NCBI RefSeq assembly: GCF_042677205.1
Contig: NZ_JBHTIU010000050.1
Location: 1 to 64,000, forward strand
Direction of reading: 5' to 3'
DNA: 64,000 nucleotides
DNA from: Paenibacillus_L residui
GTDB lineage: Bacteria > Bacillota > Bacilli > Paenibacillales > NBRC-103111
Shown: positions 35,029-43,296 of the stretch, piece after piece
Layout: every line of letters begins with the position of its first letter
Position numbering within the stretch: position 1 is the first letter of the stretch
Made by a program: the position numbers and the translations under genes
Notes under the pieces: generated by a model
Told to the model about the DNA's origin: nothing
Databases searched by the model: none
Seen by the model: only the letters and a program-made list of their open reading frames with translations

Positions 35029-35376
35029 ATGGTCATGGATTGCATCTTTTGTAAAATTATCGAAGGTTCCATTCCTTCGAAGAAAATCTATGAGAACGAC
35101 AAGGTGCTTGCTTTTCACGATATCCAGCCGGCCGCACCCGTTCATGCTCTTATAATTCCCAAGAAGCACATCGCCACCATGAATGATGTCCAGGAGGAAG
35201 ATGTGGAGGTTATTGGAGAGATTCATCTCGCCGCACAAGAGGTTGCGAAACAGCTTGGAGTTCATGAGAGCGGATATCGGCTGCTTAATAACTGCGGCAA
35301 GAATGCCGGGCAAGTCGTGTTTCATCTTCATTATCATCTGTTGGGCGGCGAGAAGCTGGGTCCTTTAAACGGTTAA
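35029..35376 (+). CDS. hit: HIT family hydrolase
   Basis: A 115-residue histidine-triad nucleotide-binding protein (Hint-like purine nucleoside phosphoramidase). The triad is HLHYHLLGG near the C-terminus; the N-terminus, MDCIFCKIIEGSIPSKK, carries the CxxC seen in many family members. GAAGGG favours ATG 35029; ATG 35005, 35023 and 35035 are alternatives differing by a few residues. It precedes rpsU. Confidence 0.92.
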   Translation: MVMDCIFCKIIEGSIPSKKIYENDKVLAFHDIQPAAPVHALIIPKKHIATMNDVQEEDVEVIGEIHLAAQEVAKQLGVHESGYRLLNNCGKNAGQVVFHLHYHLLGGEKLGPLNG

Positions 35377-35576
35377 TTCTGCGGAACTGTCAACATAGAT
35401 TTTCATCCGAACTCCTCTCATGCGGGAAGCAAACCGCTCGAAAAATAGTTTCTTAATAAATAGGAGAGGCGAAGCTAGGTATAAGAAAAACCGCTCGTTT
35501 AACCAACTGAAGGAACCGGAAGAACGCCGTGAGGGCAAGGAGCCGCAGCATAGTTTGGGTTATGTTGGGAGGTAGG

Positions 35577-35606
35577 TTGACACCCGCTTTCCTTATAACA
35601 TATAAT
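35577..35606 (+). promoter_or_regulatory. Promoter of rpsU-yqeY
   Basis: TTGACA (35577-35582), an 18-bp spacer and TATAAT (35601-35606): both hexamers match the sigma-A consensus perfectly. No other feature was recognised in the 288 bp between the HIT gene and rpsU. Confidence 0.85.
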
Positions 35607-35664
35607 GAAGTTTGATACCCGTGTTAGTCGTTTTGGACGGTCTGTTCGGAGGGAGGGAAATCTG

Positions 35665-35838
35665 GTGTCAGAAACAAAAGTTCGTAAGAATGAAACAATA
35701 GATGCTGCTCTTCGCCGCTTTAAACGTTCCATCGCTAAAGATGGAGTGCTGGCTGAGGTAAAAAAGCGTAAGCATTACGAAAAGCCCAGCGTTAGACGTA
35801 AGAAGAAGTCGGAGGCCGCTCGGAAGCGGAAGTTCTAG
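35665..35838 (+). CDS. rpsU: 30S ribosomal protein S21
   Basis: A 57-residue, very basic ribosomal protein of the small-subunit platform. The C-terminus, YEKPSVRRKKKSEAARKRKF, is the family signature. The frame is open from 35605, but that upstream region contains the promoter; GTG 35665, preceded by GGAGGGAGGGAAA, yields exactly the 57-residue length of Bacillus S21. yqeY follows 12 bp later, as in B. subtilis. Confidence 0.97.
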   Translation: MSETKVRKNETIDAALRRFKRSIAKDGVLAEVKKRKHYEKPSVRRKKKSEAARKRKF

Positions 35839-35850
35839 GAGGACTTATTG

Positions 35851-36294
35851 ATGAGCTTAAGTGATCGATTGAACGAAGATATGAAGCAGGCGATGAAGAG
35901 CCAGGATAAATTCAGACTCTCCGTAATCCGAATGATCCGCTCCGCGATCAAGAATATTGAAATCGATCAGCGTAGATCGTTGGATGACAACGAAGTGCTT
36001 GATATAATAAGTCGTGAAATCAAACAGCGAAAAGATTCCCTCCAGGAATTCGAAAAAGCAGGCCGAGAGGATTTGGCGCAAGCTGCTAAAGCAGAAATTG
36101 CCGTCATTGCCGAGTACCTTCCGCAGCAATTGACGGAGGAAGAGGTTAGAGTTCTTGTACAGCAGACCATCCAGGAAACGGGCGCTTCTTCCAAAGCGGA
36201 AATGGGCAAGGTGATGGGTGCTCTTATGCCGAAGGTAAAAGGGCGCGCAGACGGCAAGCTCGTCAATCAGTTGGTACAACAACTGCTGAATTAA
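35851..36294 (+). CDS. yqeY: YqeY, GatB/Yqey-domain protein
   Basis: A 147-residue helical protein of the GatB/YqeY family, related to the tail domain of amidotransferase subunit B and thought to bind tRNA-related substrates; function unproven. It begins MSLSDRLNEDMKQAMKSQD, and the VMGALMPKVKGRADGKLV segment is diagnostic. AGGAGG lies 8 nt before ATG 35851; a TTG directly upstream is less likely. Second gene of the rpsU unit. Confidence 0.94.
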   Translation: MSLSDRLNEDMKQAMKSQDKFRLSVIRMIRSAIKNIEIDQRRSLDDNEVLDIISREIKQRKDSLQEFEKAGREDLAQAAKAEIAVIAEYLPQQLTEEEVRVLVQQTIQETGASSKAEMGKVMGALMPKVKGRADGKLVNQLVQQLLN

Positions 36295-36309
36295 ACCGAC
36301 AACTGGTGA

Positions 36310-36334
36310 AACACCCCGTTCAGGGGTGTTTTTT
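36310..36334 (+). terminator. Terminator after yqeY
   Basis: AACACCCC, a GTTC-A loop, GGGGTGTT and a T-run. Confidence 0.9.
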
Positions 36335-36365
36335 ACTATCTTACGGAATACGCAGACAGGTTTCT

Positions 36366-36389
36366 GATCCGCAGCTTAGGCTGCGGATC
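36366..36389. other. Perfect 10-bp hairpin downstream of yqeY
   Basis: GATCCGCAGC (36366-36375), TTAG loop, GCTGCGGATC (36380-36389), then an A-run. Neither strand gives hairpin followed by T-run, so it is not a terminator. It lies between yqeY and the nfeD promoter; role unknown. Confidence 0.7.
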
Positions 36390-36509
36390 AAAAACCGCTA
36401 CTAGGCATGTTTTACTGGTTCCTATGGAGCGGTTGCAGTACATAATTTTCCAGTCGGGAGTAATCATATTTACAAGGCAGACGACTTTTGCAAAAATTTG
36501 TTTAAGCTT

Positions 36510-36535
36510 TGAAACATATGCCAAAACTTTACGTA
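36510..36535 (+). promoter_or_regulatory. Sigma-W-type ECF promoter of nfeD-floA
   Basis: TGAAAC (36510-36515), exactly 16 bp, then CGTA (36532-36535): a full match to the sigma-W consensus. The orthologous yqeZ-floA operon of B. subtilis belongs to the sigma-W cell-envelope stress regulon, so both sequence and context agree. The nfeD ATG is 47 bp downstream. Confidence 0.85.
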
Positions 36536-36581
36536 GTACTTTGTAAAAGGCTGCGAGAAAACCAAGAAAGGAGGGGGAACT

Positions 36582-37940
36582 ATGCTCAAAAAAAGAATTA
36601 TGCAGGTGGTCTGGTTATTGCCTTTGTTGTTAATGCTGCTGCCCTTTGCAGGAATCCATGCGGAGAGCCAGCCCGCTTCATCCCGTGCCGTATATATCAT
36701 CCCGGTGCATCAAACGATTGAAAGCGGTCTGCAGAGCTTCCTGGAGAGAGCCTTTAAAGAGGCGCACGAAGCTTCTGCCCAACTTATCGTCCTGGATATC
36801 AATACGCTAGGCGGCGAGATTACCGCAGCTATGGAGATTGGGAACCTCGTAAGAGACAGCAAAATTCCTACGGTCGCTTTCGTTCATGGAGACGCAGCAT
36901 CTGCGGGTACCTTCATTGCCTTGAATGCCAATGAAATCGTAATGTCTCCGGGGAGCGTCATTGGCGCGGCGGCTATCGTGGATGCGAGCGGCAGGGAAGT
37001 GGATAATGCCAAGCACATCTCCTACTGGGTAGAATCGATGGAATCGGCTGCCAAGATGAGAGGGCGCAACCCGGTTATCGCTGCGGGAATGGTCGATAAA
37101 AATATCGTGGTCGAAATTCCCGAAGCCGGCCGAACATTTGCTAAGGGACAACTGGTCTCGCTCTCCTATGATGACGCCCTGAAAGCCGGTTATTCCGAGC
37201 ATACCGCAGCAACTCTCGAAGAAGTGCTGAGCTTCAAAAATGTACAGGAGGCTCCGCGCATATTTGTAGAACCGAGCACAGCGGAGAACCTGAGCCGGAT
37301 TCTTACAAGCCCCGTAGCCAAAACCTTGTTATTGCTGATCGGTATCGCCGGCGTAGCGATTGAACTGTTCGTTCCGGGCTTCGGCTTGCCGGGCATCCTG
37401 GGGGCTCTCGGGTTCGGCTTATACTTTTTTAGCCATTATATTGCCGGTTTTGCCGGGATTGAGGAGATTGTTTTATTTGTTCTCGGCATCATTTTGCTCA
37501 TTATAGAAGTTGTCGTTCCGGGCTTTGGATTGTTTGCCGCGGCCGGTACCATTTCCCTGATCAGCGGGGTTGTGATGGCTTCCTATAATACGGCGAGCGG
37601 TTTGAAATCGTTGGGGATTGCCGTGATTCCCGCTATTATCCTGATCGCCATCTTTATTAAGATCTTTAAGCGTAAAGGAGTATGGAAGAAATTCATTCTG
37701 AGTGAAGAGCAGAAGAATGAGGAAGGGTATACAAGCAGTTCCGTCAAAGACCATCTGTTAGGAAAAAACGGAGTGGCTTTAACGGTCCTTCGCCCATCCG
37801 GCACCGCATTGATCGGTGAAGAACGCATTGATGTGGTCACCTTTGGGGATTACATTGATAAAGGCCGGAAAATTAAAGTAACCCAAATAGAAGGAACACG
37901 GGTAGTCGTCCGCGAACTTAATGAGGATGAGATCGGCTAG
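36582..37940 (+). CDS. yqeZ: NfeD-type membrane-bound serine protease (YqeZ)
   Basis: A 452-residue NfeD1b protein, partner of flotillins. It has a signal peptide (cleavage near HAES), a ClpP/SppA-like protease domain (about 38-220) with VLDINTLGGE and GDAASAGTFIA holding the nucleophile Ser, four transmembrane helices at about 245-370, and a C-terminal OB-fold NfeD domain (GKNGVALTVLRPSGTALI). GAAAGGAGGGGG precedes the ATG. First gene of a sigma-W-controlled operon for membrane-fluidity and stress adaptation. Confidence 0.94.
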   Translation: MLKKRIMQVVWLLPLLLMLLPFAGIHAESQPASSRAVYIIPVHQTIESGLQSFLERAFKEAHEASAQLIVLDINTLGGEITAAMEIGNLVRDSKIPTVAFVHGDAASAGTFIALNANEIVMSPGSVIGAAAIVDASGREVDNAKHISYWVESMESAAKMRGRNPVIAAGMVDKNIVVEIPEAGRTFAKGQLVSLSYDDALKAGYSEHTAATLEEVLSFKNVQEAPRIFVEPSTAENLSRILTSPVAKTLLLLIGIAGVAIELFVPGFGLPGILGALGFGLYFFSHYIAGFAGIEEIVLFVLGIILLIIEVVVPGFGLFAAAGTISLISGVVMASYNTASGLKSLGIAVIPAIILIAIFIKIFKRKGVWKKFILSEEQKNEEGYTSSSVKDHLLGKNGVALTVLRPSGTALIGEERIDVVTFGDYIDKGRKIKVTQIEGTRVVVRELNEDEIG

Positions 37941-38012
37941 AGCCGGATCCAGGCTGAGCCCCGAGGCTCATTAAGACAGATAACAATAAAATGAATCAGG
38001 AGGTTGTTACAT

Positions 38013-39005
38013 TTGGCTGATCTAGATATTTTTACTTTGTTGATCGCAGCGCTGGTTATTATTGTGCTGGCCGTATTTTTCAGCTTTTTCCCGGTGATGC
38101 TGTGGATTTCCGCACAAGCCTCCGGCGTACGCGTCGGGATTTTCACCCTGGTGGCCATGCGCTTGCGTCGTGTCATTCCCAGCCGGATTGTCAATCCGCA
38201 AATCAAGGCTACCAAAGCGGGACTTGGGCTGTCCATTAACCAATTGGAAAGCCATTTTCTCGCCGGGGGGAATGTTGACCGGGTAGTCAATGCTTTAATC
38301 GCGGCACAGCGTGCGAACATAGCGCTTGGCTTCGAACGTGCGGCTGCCATTGACCTGGCCGGACGGGATGTGCTGCAGGCCGTACAAATGAGCGTTAACC
38401 CGCGAGTGATCGAAACTCCGATGGTTGCCGCCGTAGCCAAGGATGGAATTGAAGTAAAAGTTAAAGCGCGCGTTACGGTACGCGCGAACATCGACCGCCT
38501 GGTCGGGGGTGCGGGAGAAGAAACGATCATTGCCCGCGTCGGAGAAGGAATAGTCACGACAGTAGGTTCCTCCAACACTCACAAGGACGTGTTGGAAAAT
38601 CCGGATTCGATCTCCAGAACCGTACTTGGCAAAGGCTTGGACGCCGGAACTGCGTTCGAAATTTTGTCTATCGATATTGCAGATGTAGATGTAGGTAAAA
38701 ATATCGGAGCCCACCTCCAAACCGAGCAAGCGGAAGCGGACAAGCGGATTGCCCAAGCGAAAGCGGAAGAACGCCGCGCCATGGCCGTTGCACAGGAGCA
38801 AGAAATGAAGGCCAAGGTAGTGGAGATGAAAGCGAAGGTCGTCGAAGCCGAATCCCAGGTTCCGCTGGCTATGTCGGATGCTCTGCGCCAAGGCAAGCTT
38901 GGAGTCATGGATTATATGAACTTGAAAAATATAGAATCCGATACCCAAATGCGTTCCAGCTTCGGACGCATGCAGGGAATGGATGACAAGAATGACAAGG
39001 AATAA
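38013..39005 (+). CDS. floA: Flotillin-like protein FloA
   Basis: Scaffold of functional membrane microdomains, 330 residues. An N-terminal membrane-associated hairpin (about 5-30, ending FSFFPVMLWISA) is followed by the SPFH domain and a coiled coil rich in Ala/Glu (QAEADKRIAQAKAEERR...). It follows B. subtilis FloA almost residue for residue in the core. TTG 38013 is 9 nt after AGGAGG and gives the expected length; an upstream TTG at 38004 is too close to that site. Confidence 0.97.
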   Translation: MADLDIFTLLIAALVIIVLAVFFSFFPVMLWISAQASGVRVGIFTLVAMRLRRVIPSRIVNPQIKATKAGLGLSINQLESHFLAGGNVDRVVNALIAAQRANIALGFERAAAIDLAGRDVLQAVQMSVNPRVIETPMVAAVAKDGIEVKVKARVTVRANIDRLVGGAGEETIIARVGEGIVTTVGSSNTHKDVLENPDSISRTVLGKGLDAGTAFEILSIDIADVDVGKNIGAHLQTEQAEADKRIAQAKAEERRAMAVAQEQEMKAKVVEMKAKVVEAESQVPLAMSDALRQGKLGVMDYMNLKNIESDTQMRSSFGRMQGMDDKNDKE

Positions 39006-39048
39006 CCCTGGCTTCCTCACCATAAACCGAAGCAAAGGGGGGGACTAA

Positions 39049-39540
39049 GTGGGAATTATCGAGTATTTGTTGGATAACATCCATATCGTTATTATTGTGC
39101 TTGCCATTATATCTACTTTGGTGTCGAAGTCCAAACCCGGCAAGCCGAAAAATACGAGAAGCATGCCTCCTTTCGGAGGGGGGCCGGTCCAACCGGCCTC
39201 ATCATCGGATCGTTCCCCGGAGACCGTTCCAAGAGCGGACCGGCCGGACAGAGAGGCTATGGATCGGCGATCGGTCATAGAGGATAAGCCGCTCTACAGT
39301 CATGATGATGAAGAAGAAGAGAGATACCGGGAAGTCTTCCGCTATGAAGAACCGGAATCCGGGCAACCGGCTGCCAACGCCTCGGCTACCGGTTCCCGCC
39401 GGACCTTCGATCATCGCTCTGAAGCGGATAGGCTGAAAGAGAAGGAAAGGGCTGACCAACTGCAGCGCAAAGCGATCCAAGGTATTATCTGGTCCGAGAT
39501 TCTCGGGCCGCCCCGCTCCAGAAGACCTTACCGCAAGTAA
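39049..39540 (+). CDS. Membrane-anchored hydrophilic protein downstream of floA
   Basis: A 163-residue protein with one N-terminal transmembrane helix (about 10-25, HIVIIVLAIISTLVS), then a long charged, probably disordered region rich in Arg, Asp, Glu and Pro, and a short, conserved-looking C-terminal motif (RKAIQGIIWSEILGPPRSRR). GTG 39049 follows an AAAGGGGGGG stretch, 43 bp after floA, so it belongs to the sigma-W operon. B. subtilis has small yqfB in this place, to which it shows no evident similarity. I do not recognise the family; a microdomain-associated adaptor is a guess. Confidence 0.75.
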   Translation: MGIIEYLLDNIHIVIIVLAIISTLVSKSKPGKPKNTRSMPPFGGGPVQPASSSDRSPETVPRADRPDREAMDRRSVIEDKPLYSHDDEEEERYREVFRYEEPESGQPAANASATGSRRTFDHRSEADRLKEKERADQLQRKAIQGIIWSEILGPPRSRRPYRK

Positions 39541-39547
39541 TTACACA

Positions 39548-39578
39548 CCCCTGCCGGGTTCAGCCGGCAGGGGCATTT
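39548..39578 (+). terminator. Terminator of the nfeD-floA operon
   Basis: CCCCTGCCGG (39548-39557), a 6-nt loop and CCGGCAGGGG (39564-39573): a perfect 10-bp GC stem, though the T-tract (CATTTCC) is poor. Confidence 0.7.
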
Positions 39579-39610
39579 CCATATTCACTCATAGTAAAGG
39601 AGTGGCCCAA

Positions 39611-40738
39611 ATGATAAAGAGTATCGGGATCTTCTTGATCCTCCTGCTTACAGCAGCCTGTTCCCCGGACAAGGCTGTGGACAGGCCAGAGGCGACGGGT
39701 CCGGTCATGGGGCAGGAGGAAGAAGGACGTTTACCGCATGAAGCGGAGATAATAGCCGAGCAATTAAATGTTCCCTGGGAAATGGTATTTACCCCCGAGG
39801 GAGATATTTTATTTACGGAAAGACCCGGACAAATCCGGCTTATTAGGCAGGGAAAGTTAGTGGAGGACCCGGTATTCCGGTTTGAAGAACCGTTCATAAG
39901 CAAAGGGGAAGGAGGGCTGCTGGGTCTTGAAATCGACCCCGATTACTCTAATAACGGTTATTTGTATGCCTATCATACCTATGAGGAGAATGGCCGGGTT
40001 ATGAACCGGGTGCTTCGTCTGCAGCAGAGGGAAAGCCGGATCGAAGTGGACAAGATATTGATAGCTGATATTCCCGGGGATACGAATCATAATGGAGGGC
40101 GTATTAAATTCGGGCCGGACGGGCTGTTATACATCACGACCGGAGAGCGGTATGAACCTCAGCTTGCCCAAGATTTGCAGAGTCTGGGCGGGAAGATCCT
40201 GCGCATCCATCCGGACGGGACGATTCCGGAGTCCAATCCTTTTTCGGGTTCGCCGGTCTATAGCTGGGGACATCGCAATGCCCAAGGATTAGCCTGGCAT
40301 CCGGATACCGGCAAGCTGTACAGCTCCGAGCACGGCCAGACAGCGCGGGATGAGATCAATCTCATTGAGCCGGGGAAAAATTACGGCTGGCCGGTGATTA
40401 GCGGCGACCAGGAGCAGGACGGAATGGTCCGACCGCTGCTGCACAGCGGGGATGATACCTGGGCGCCCTCGGGTATGACCTTCATAAGCCAGGGCCCTTG
40501 GAAAGGCAGGCTGCTTGTGGCTAATTTGCGCGGGATGCAGATTCTCGCGGTTACCTGGGGAGCGGATCATACTTCAATCGAGCATACCTCTGCACTATTT
40601 CACCATGAGCTGGGGAGAATTCGCAATGTTACAGAAGGTCCGGACGGCTCCCTGTATGTAATGACCAATAATCGCGACGGGCGGGGTACACCCGGACCAG
40701 GGGACGACAAGTTAATTCGGCTCAAGCCGTTGTTTTAA
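39611..40738 (+). CDS. Lipoprotein PQQ-type sugar dehydrogenase (GSDH/aldose dehydrogenase family)
   Basis: A 375-residue six-bladed beta-propeller of the soluble glucose/sorbosone dehydrogenase family, which oxidises aldoses with PQQ. The signal peptide ends in the lipobox LTAAC, so it should be tethered outside the membrane. Family signatures: GEGGLLGLEIDPDY, GDTNHNGGRIKFGPDG, SWGHRNAQGLAWHP and GKNYGWPV. AAAGGAG is 8 nt before ATG 39611; an in-frame GTG at 39602 overlaps that site. It is inserted between the floA operon and yqfC, which are adjacent in B. subtilis. Whether PQQ is available is unknown. Confidence 0.88.
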   Translation: MIKSIGIFLILLLTAACSPDKAVDRPEATGPVMGQEEEGRLPHEAEIIAEQLNVPWEMVFTPEGDILFTERPGQIRLIRQGKLVEDPVFRFEEPFISKGEGGLLGLEIDPDYSNNGYLYAYHTYEENGRVMNRVLRLQQRESRIEVDKILIADIPGDTNHNGGRIKFGPDGLLYITTGERYEPQLAQDLQSLGGKILRIHPDGTIPESNPFSGSPVYSWGHRNAQGLAWHPDTGKLYSSEHGQTARDEINLIEPGKNYGWPVISGDQEQDGMVRPLLHSGDDTWAPSGMTFISQGPWKGRLLVANLRGMQILAVTWGADHTSIEHTSALFHHELGRIRNVTEGPDGSLYVMTNNRDGRGTPGPGDDKLIRLKPLF

Positions 40739-40798
40739 TCCCCATCTCTCTCATTTCTCCTTGAAATCCTCGTCTTTCAGCTTTCATATCGTTATGAA

Positions 40799-40823
40799 GA
40801 AGAGCCGGCCAGGCTCTTTTTTG
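40799..40823 (+). terminator. Terminator after the sugar dehydrogenase gene
   Basis: AGAGCC, GGCCA loop, GGCTCT and a six-T run. Confidence 0.88.
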
Positions 40824-40977
40824 CCACATAGGAATCTTTAAGTTCTTTACAGTGTTAATATGGTGCTGAATAAAGATTCCAATTGGCATAAAAAGCACCT
40901 CTTTAGCCACCGCTCAGTTCCGTAGACTCCCGTTTTATGCGACTCTTTGAGACAGTCCCGGTCATCCGCCTAATTGT

Positions 40978-41172
40978 GTAGAAAGACAATCAAAACTGCA
41001 GGTCTTTTTGGGAAAAAGCCGCGCAGTGCCTTATTCTAAAGCGATAGTGCAGGTCTTTGGAGCGATTTTTGCGAAATGGCCCCATTTTGTCAAAAAAGAC
41101 CTGCACATTTGAGCGTCTTTCGCTTCTTTTTAGAAAAAGGCAGAATTCTAATGTACTTTTGTTCGTCTTTAC
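40978..41172. repeat. 195-bp intergenic element with imperfect terminal inverted repeats (element C)
   Basis: The left end, GTAGAAAGACAATCAAAA and onward to CTGCA, matches the reverse complement of the right end, TGTACTTTTGTTCGTCTTTAC, over about 20 bp with a few mismatches. Inside, GCAGGTCTTT occurs twice (near 40999 and 41049) and AGACCTGC once in inverse orientation (near 41097). No transposase, no coding. A similar-sized element lies at 50461-50656. Known MITE-like or palindromic intergenic repeats of Paenibacillaceae would look like this (inference). Confidence 0.55.
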
Positions 41173-41552
41173 GATGTCCTTACGGACCCAGATGCGACCT
41201 TCATGCATGAACAATGGGTGGCTTTCTCTTGCCTATCATTTTGCTACAATGGGCAGCGATGAAAGAGAAGAGTAGGTGGGTGCGGAAAATTGACCGCCAG
41301 CCTCGCTCTTTTTTTGGAAAGCATTCACGATTTAGTCGGTTCAGGCCGTTTCTCAGCAGTTTGGAAGCTGCTTGGGACGGCTTCTTGTTTTTTTGCATGA
41401 CATTTGCGCGGCACCACGAATGCCCCAAGATGATTGGCGAGGCGGGATTTGCAAGAGTCACTATGGGTTTTCATTAAGTCACAATTGGTTAAGTTGGAGC
41501 GTCGCGAAGGCGGTTTTTCTGAACAATCTGTTACCAGCGGAGAGTCCTTTTT
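41173..41552. other. Intergenic stretch upstream of yqfC, no confident gene
   Basis: Two overlapping antisense ORFs of 86-87 codons (41201-41461 minus, 41214-41477 plus) occupy this region, but neither has a good ribosome binding site or a recognisable product. Nothing else was recognised before the yqfC promoter. Confidence 0.4.
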
Positions 41553-41581
41553 TCATAAATGGCGAAGCATCGGCATAATTT
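41553..41581 (+). promoter_or_regulatory. Candidate sigma-E sporulation promoter of yqfC-yqfD
   Basis: TCATAAA (41553-41559), a 14-bp spacer and CATAATTT (41574-41581) resemble the sigma-E pattern (-35 with ATA, 14 bp, CATACAAT). The orthologous yqfC-yqfD operon is mother-cell expressed in B. subtilis, which supports the call. Confidence 0.5.
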
Positions 41582-41618
41582 GTAAAAAAGCCTATCAGTT
41601 CGGGGGGATGAGCGAGGC

Positions 41619-41900
41619 ATGCGCTCCATTAAAAAGAAGCTCAACATGATGACCGCGAAGCTGCTCGAAGTGCCTCAGGATGTCATCCTTGATCTGCCCA
41701 GATTGACGATGATCGGTAATATGCAGCTCTACATCGAAAACCACAGAGGGGTCCTGCATTTTTCCAGTGAATTGCTTAAGCTGGCGCTCGGGCAGGGGGC
41801 GCTGGAGGTCCGCGGGGAAAATTTGGTCATGAGGGGCATACAGACGGAGGAAGTCTTCATCGAGGGCAAGATCCACGATATTAAATACATCAATTCATAA
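41619..41900 (+). CDS. yqfC: Sporulation protein YqfC
   Basis: A 93-residue protein of the YabP/YqfC family made in the mother cell. MRSIKKKLNMMTAKLLEVPQ, the LDLPRLTMIG core and the C-terminal strand IHDIKYINS are typical. No membrane segment. A GGGGGG stretch lies about 11 nt before the ATG. yqfD begins 10 bp downstream, and the pair is conserved among spore formers. Precise role unknown. Confidence 0.92.
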   Translation: MRSIKKKLNMMTAKLLEVPQDVILDLPRLTMIGNMQLYIENHRGVLHFSSELLKLALGQGALEVRGENLVMRGIQTEEVFIEGKIHDIKYINS

Positions 41901-41910
41901 TAAAGGGTGA

Positions 41911-43140
41911 ATGCGGGTGCGACCAAATATCATTTCCAGGCTCAAGGGATATGTGACTATTGAATTGCGCGGGGAAAGGCTGGAGGAATTCATCAATCTG
42001 GCTGCCTCTTCCCGTCTCGTTCTGTGGGACATGCAGATTAAACAGCCGAATCTGGCCGAGGTGAATTTGCATATCGAAGATTTTTACAAGCTTCGTCCGC
42101 TTTTAAAAAAGACAGGCTGCCGCATACATCTTCTTAAAAGATACGGGTTTCCTTTTTTCCTGGACAAGCTGTGGAAACGAAAGTTTTTCATTGCCGGTCT
42201 ATGCTTCTTCATCGTCGGTCTCTTCCTGCTATCCTCCATCGTCTGGAAGGTAGAAGTGGAAGGAAACGAGAAGCTGATGAAGATGGAAATTTTGGAGAAG
42301 GCGAAGCAGCTCGGGATCTATGAATATCAATGGAAGTTTCGTCTGGGCAACCAGGAGGATTTGGCCAGGGAGCTTCACAAACAGCTTCCCGGGGTGGCCT
42401 GGGTGGGGGTGAAGGTAGAAGGCACCCACATTAAGATACAAGTGGTGGAGAGCGCCAGTCCCGAGCAGAAGGAGCTTAAAAGTCCGCGTCATCTGATCGC
42501 CTCCAAAAATGCGGTCGTTACTAAAATTTTAGCGGAGAAAGGAAAGCCGGTCGTCCAACCTGATCAGTATGTGCGGAAAGGGGACTTGCTTATTTCCGGA
42601 CTGATCGGCAACGAGCAGTATCAGCAGACGGTAGTTTCGCAGGGACAGGTCAAAGGATTGGTCTGGTACACAAGCAAAATCGAAGTTCCGATGGTTCGCA
42701 AATATAAAACTTATACCGGAGAGTCCTACCGCCGCTTCTATCTTGTCTTCGGAAACCGGGCGCTGCAGCTAACCGGCTATGGCACTTCATATGAACAATC
42801 CGAGCAGGAAGCTTCGCGCAAAACGCTCCAATGGAGGAACTACGGCCTGCCGGTCGGCTGGATGAATGAGAAGGTGCGAGAGGTTCGTTACCTGGAAGAG
42901 CCGTTGGAACGGGAAGCGGCGCGTCAGATCGGTCTGGAGCGGGCTCGGGCGGATATTCTCCACGGAGCGGGTGAGGATTCGAGAATCACCTCGGAGAAGG
43001 TGTTGAAGGAGCAGGAGGAGAACGGAGTGCTGGTGATGGAGGTTCATTTCGAAGTGGAGGAGAACATTGCCGTCGAGCAGCCGATCGTAAACTTGCCTCC
43101 GGAAGCGGACCCGGCCCCGGGAGAGAGCCCCGTCAGCTAG
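41911..43140 (+). CDS. yqfD: Sporulation protein YqfD
   Basis: A 409-residue membrane protein required for normal sporulation in related species. The N-terminal cytosolic part (1-88) precedes a single strong transmembrane helix (about 91-111), then a large extracytosolic domain. That domain starts with a VEVEGNEKLMKMEILEKAKQLG region resembling the POTRA-like folds of SpoIIIAH/FtsQ-type proteins, though this is only a resemblance. The C-terminus is Pro/Glu-rich. AAGGGTG precedes ATG 41911. Co-transcribed with yqfC. Confidence 0.92.
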   Translation: MRVRPNIISRLKGYVTIELRGERLEEFINLAASSRLVLWDMQIKQPNLAEVNLHIEDFYKLRPLLKKTGCRIHLLKRYGFPFFLDKLWKRKFFIAGLCFFIVGLFLLSSIVWKVEVEGNEKLMKMEILEKAKQLGIYEYQWKFRLGNQEDLARELHKQLPGVAWVGVKVEGTHIKIQVVESASPEQKELKSPRHLIASKNAVVTKILAEKGKPVVQPDQYVRKGDLLISGLIGNEQYQQTVVSQGQVKGLVWYTSKIEVPMVRKYKTYTGESYRRFYLVFGNRALQLTGYGTSYEQSEQEASRKTLQWRNYGLPVGWMNEKVREVRYLEEPLEREAARQIGLERARADILHGAGEDSRITSEKVLKEQEENGVLVMEVHFEVEENIAVEQPIVNLPPEADPAPGESPVS

Positions 43141-43296
43141 CACCTGCCGATAACGTCCCGACCCATGGAGCTTGAGAGAGGCCGCTATTGGGAGAGGGTA
43201 TACGCTTTTGGTTCGCAGCGAATAAACAGCGTAAAGCAGCCTTCACAAGCTTATGCAGAAGTCTATATCAAACTAGCAAAAACCGGTTACGATAAC

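Noticed and set aside
35377..35664. Possible riboswitch or structured leader before rpsU
   Set aside because: Apart from the consensus promoter no conserved riboswitch core or T-box motif was seen.
41201..41477. Overlapping 86-87-codon frames on both strands upstream of yqfC
   Set aside because: Neither has a convincing ribosome binding site or recognisable product, and they lie next to an intergenic repeat element.
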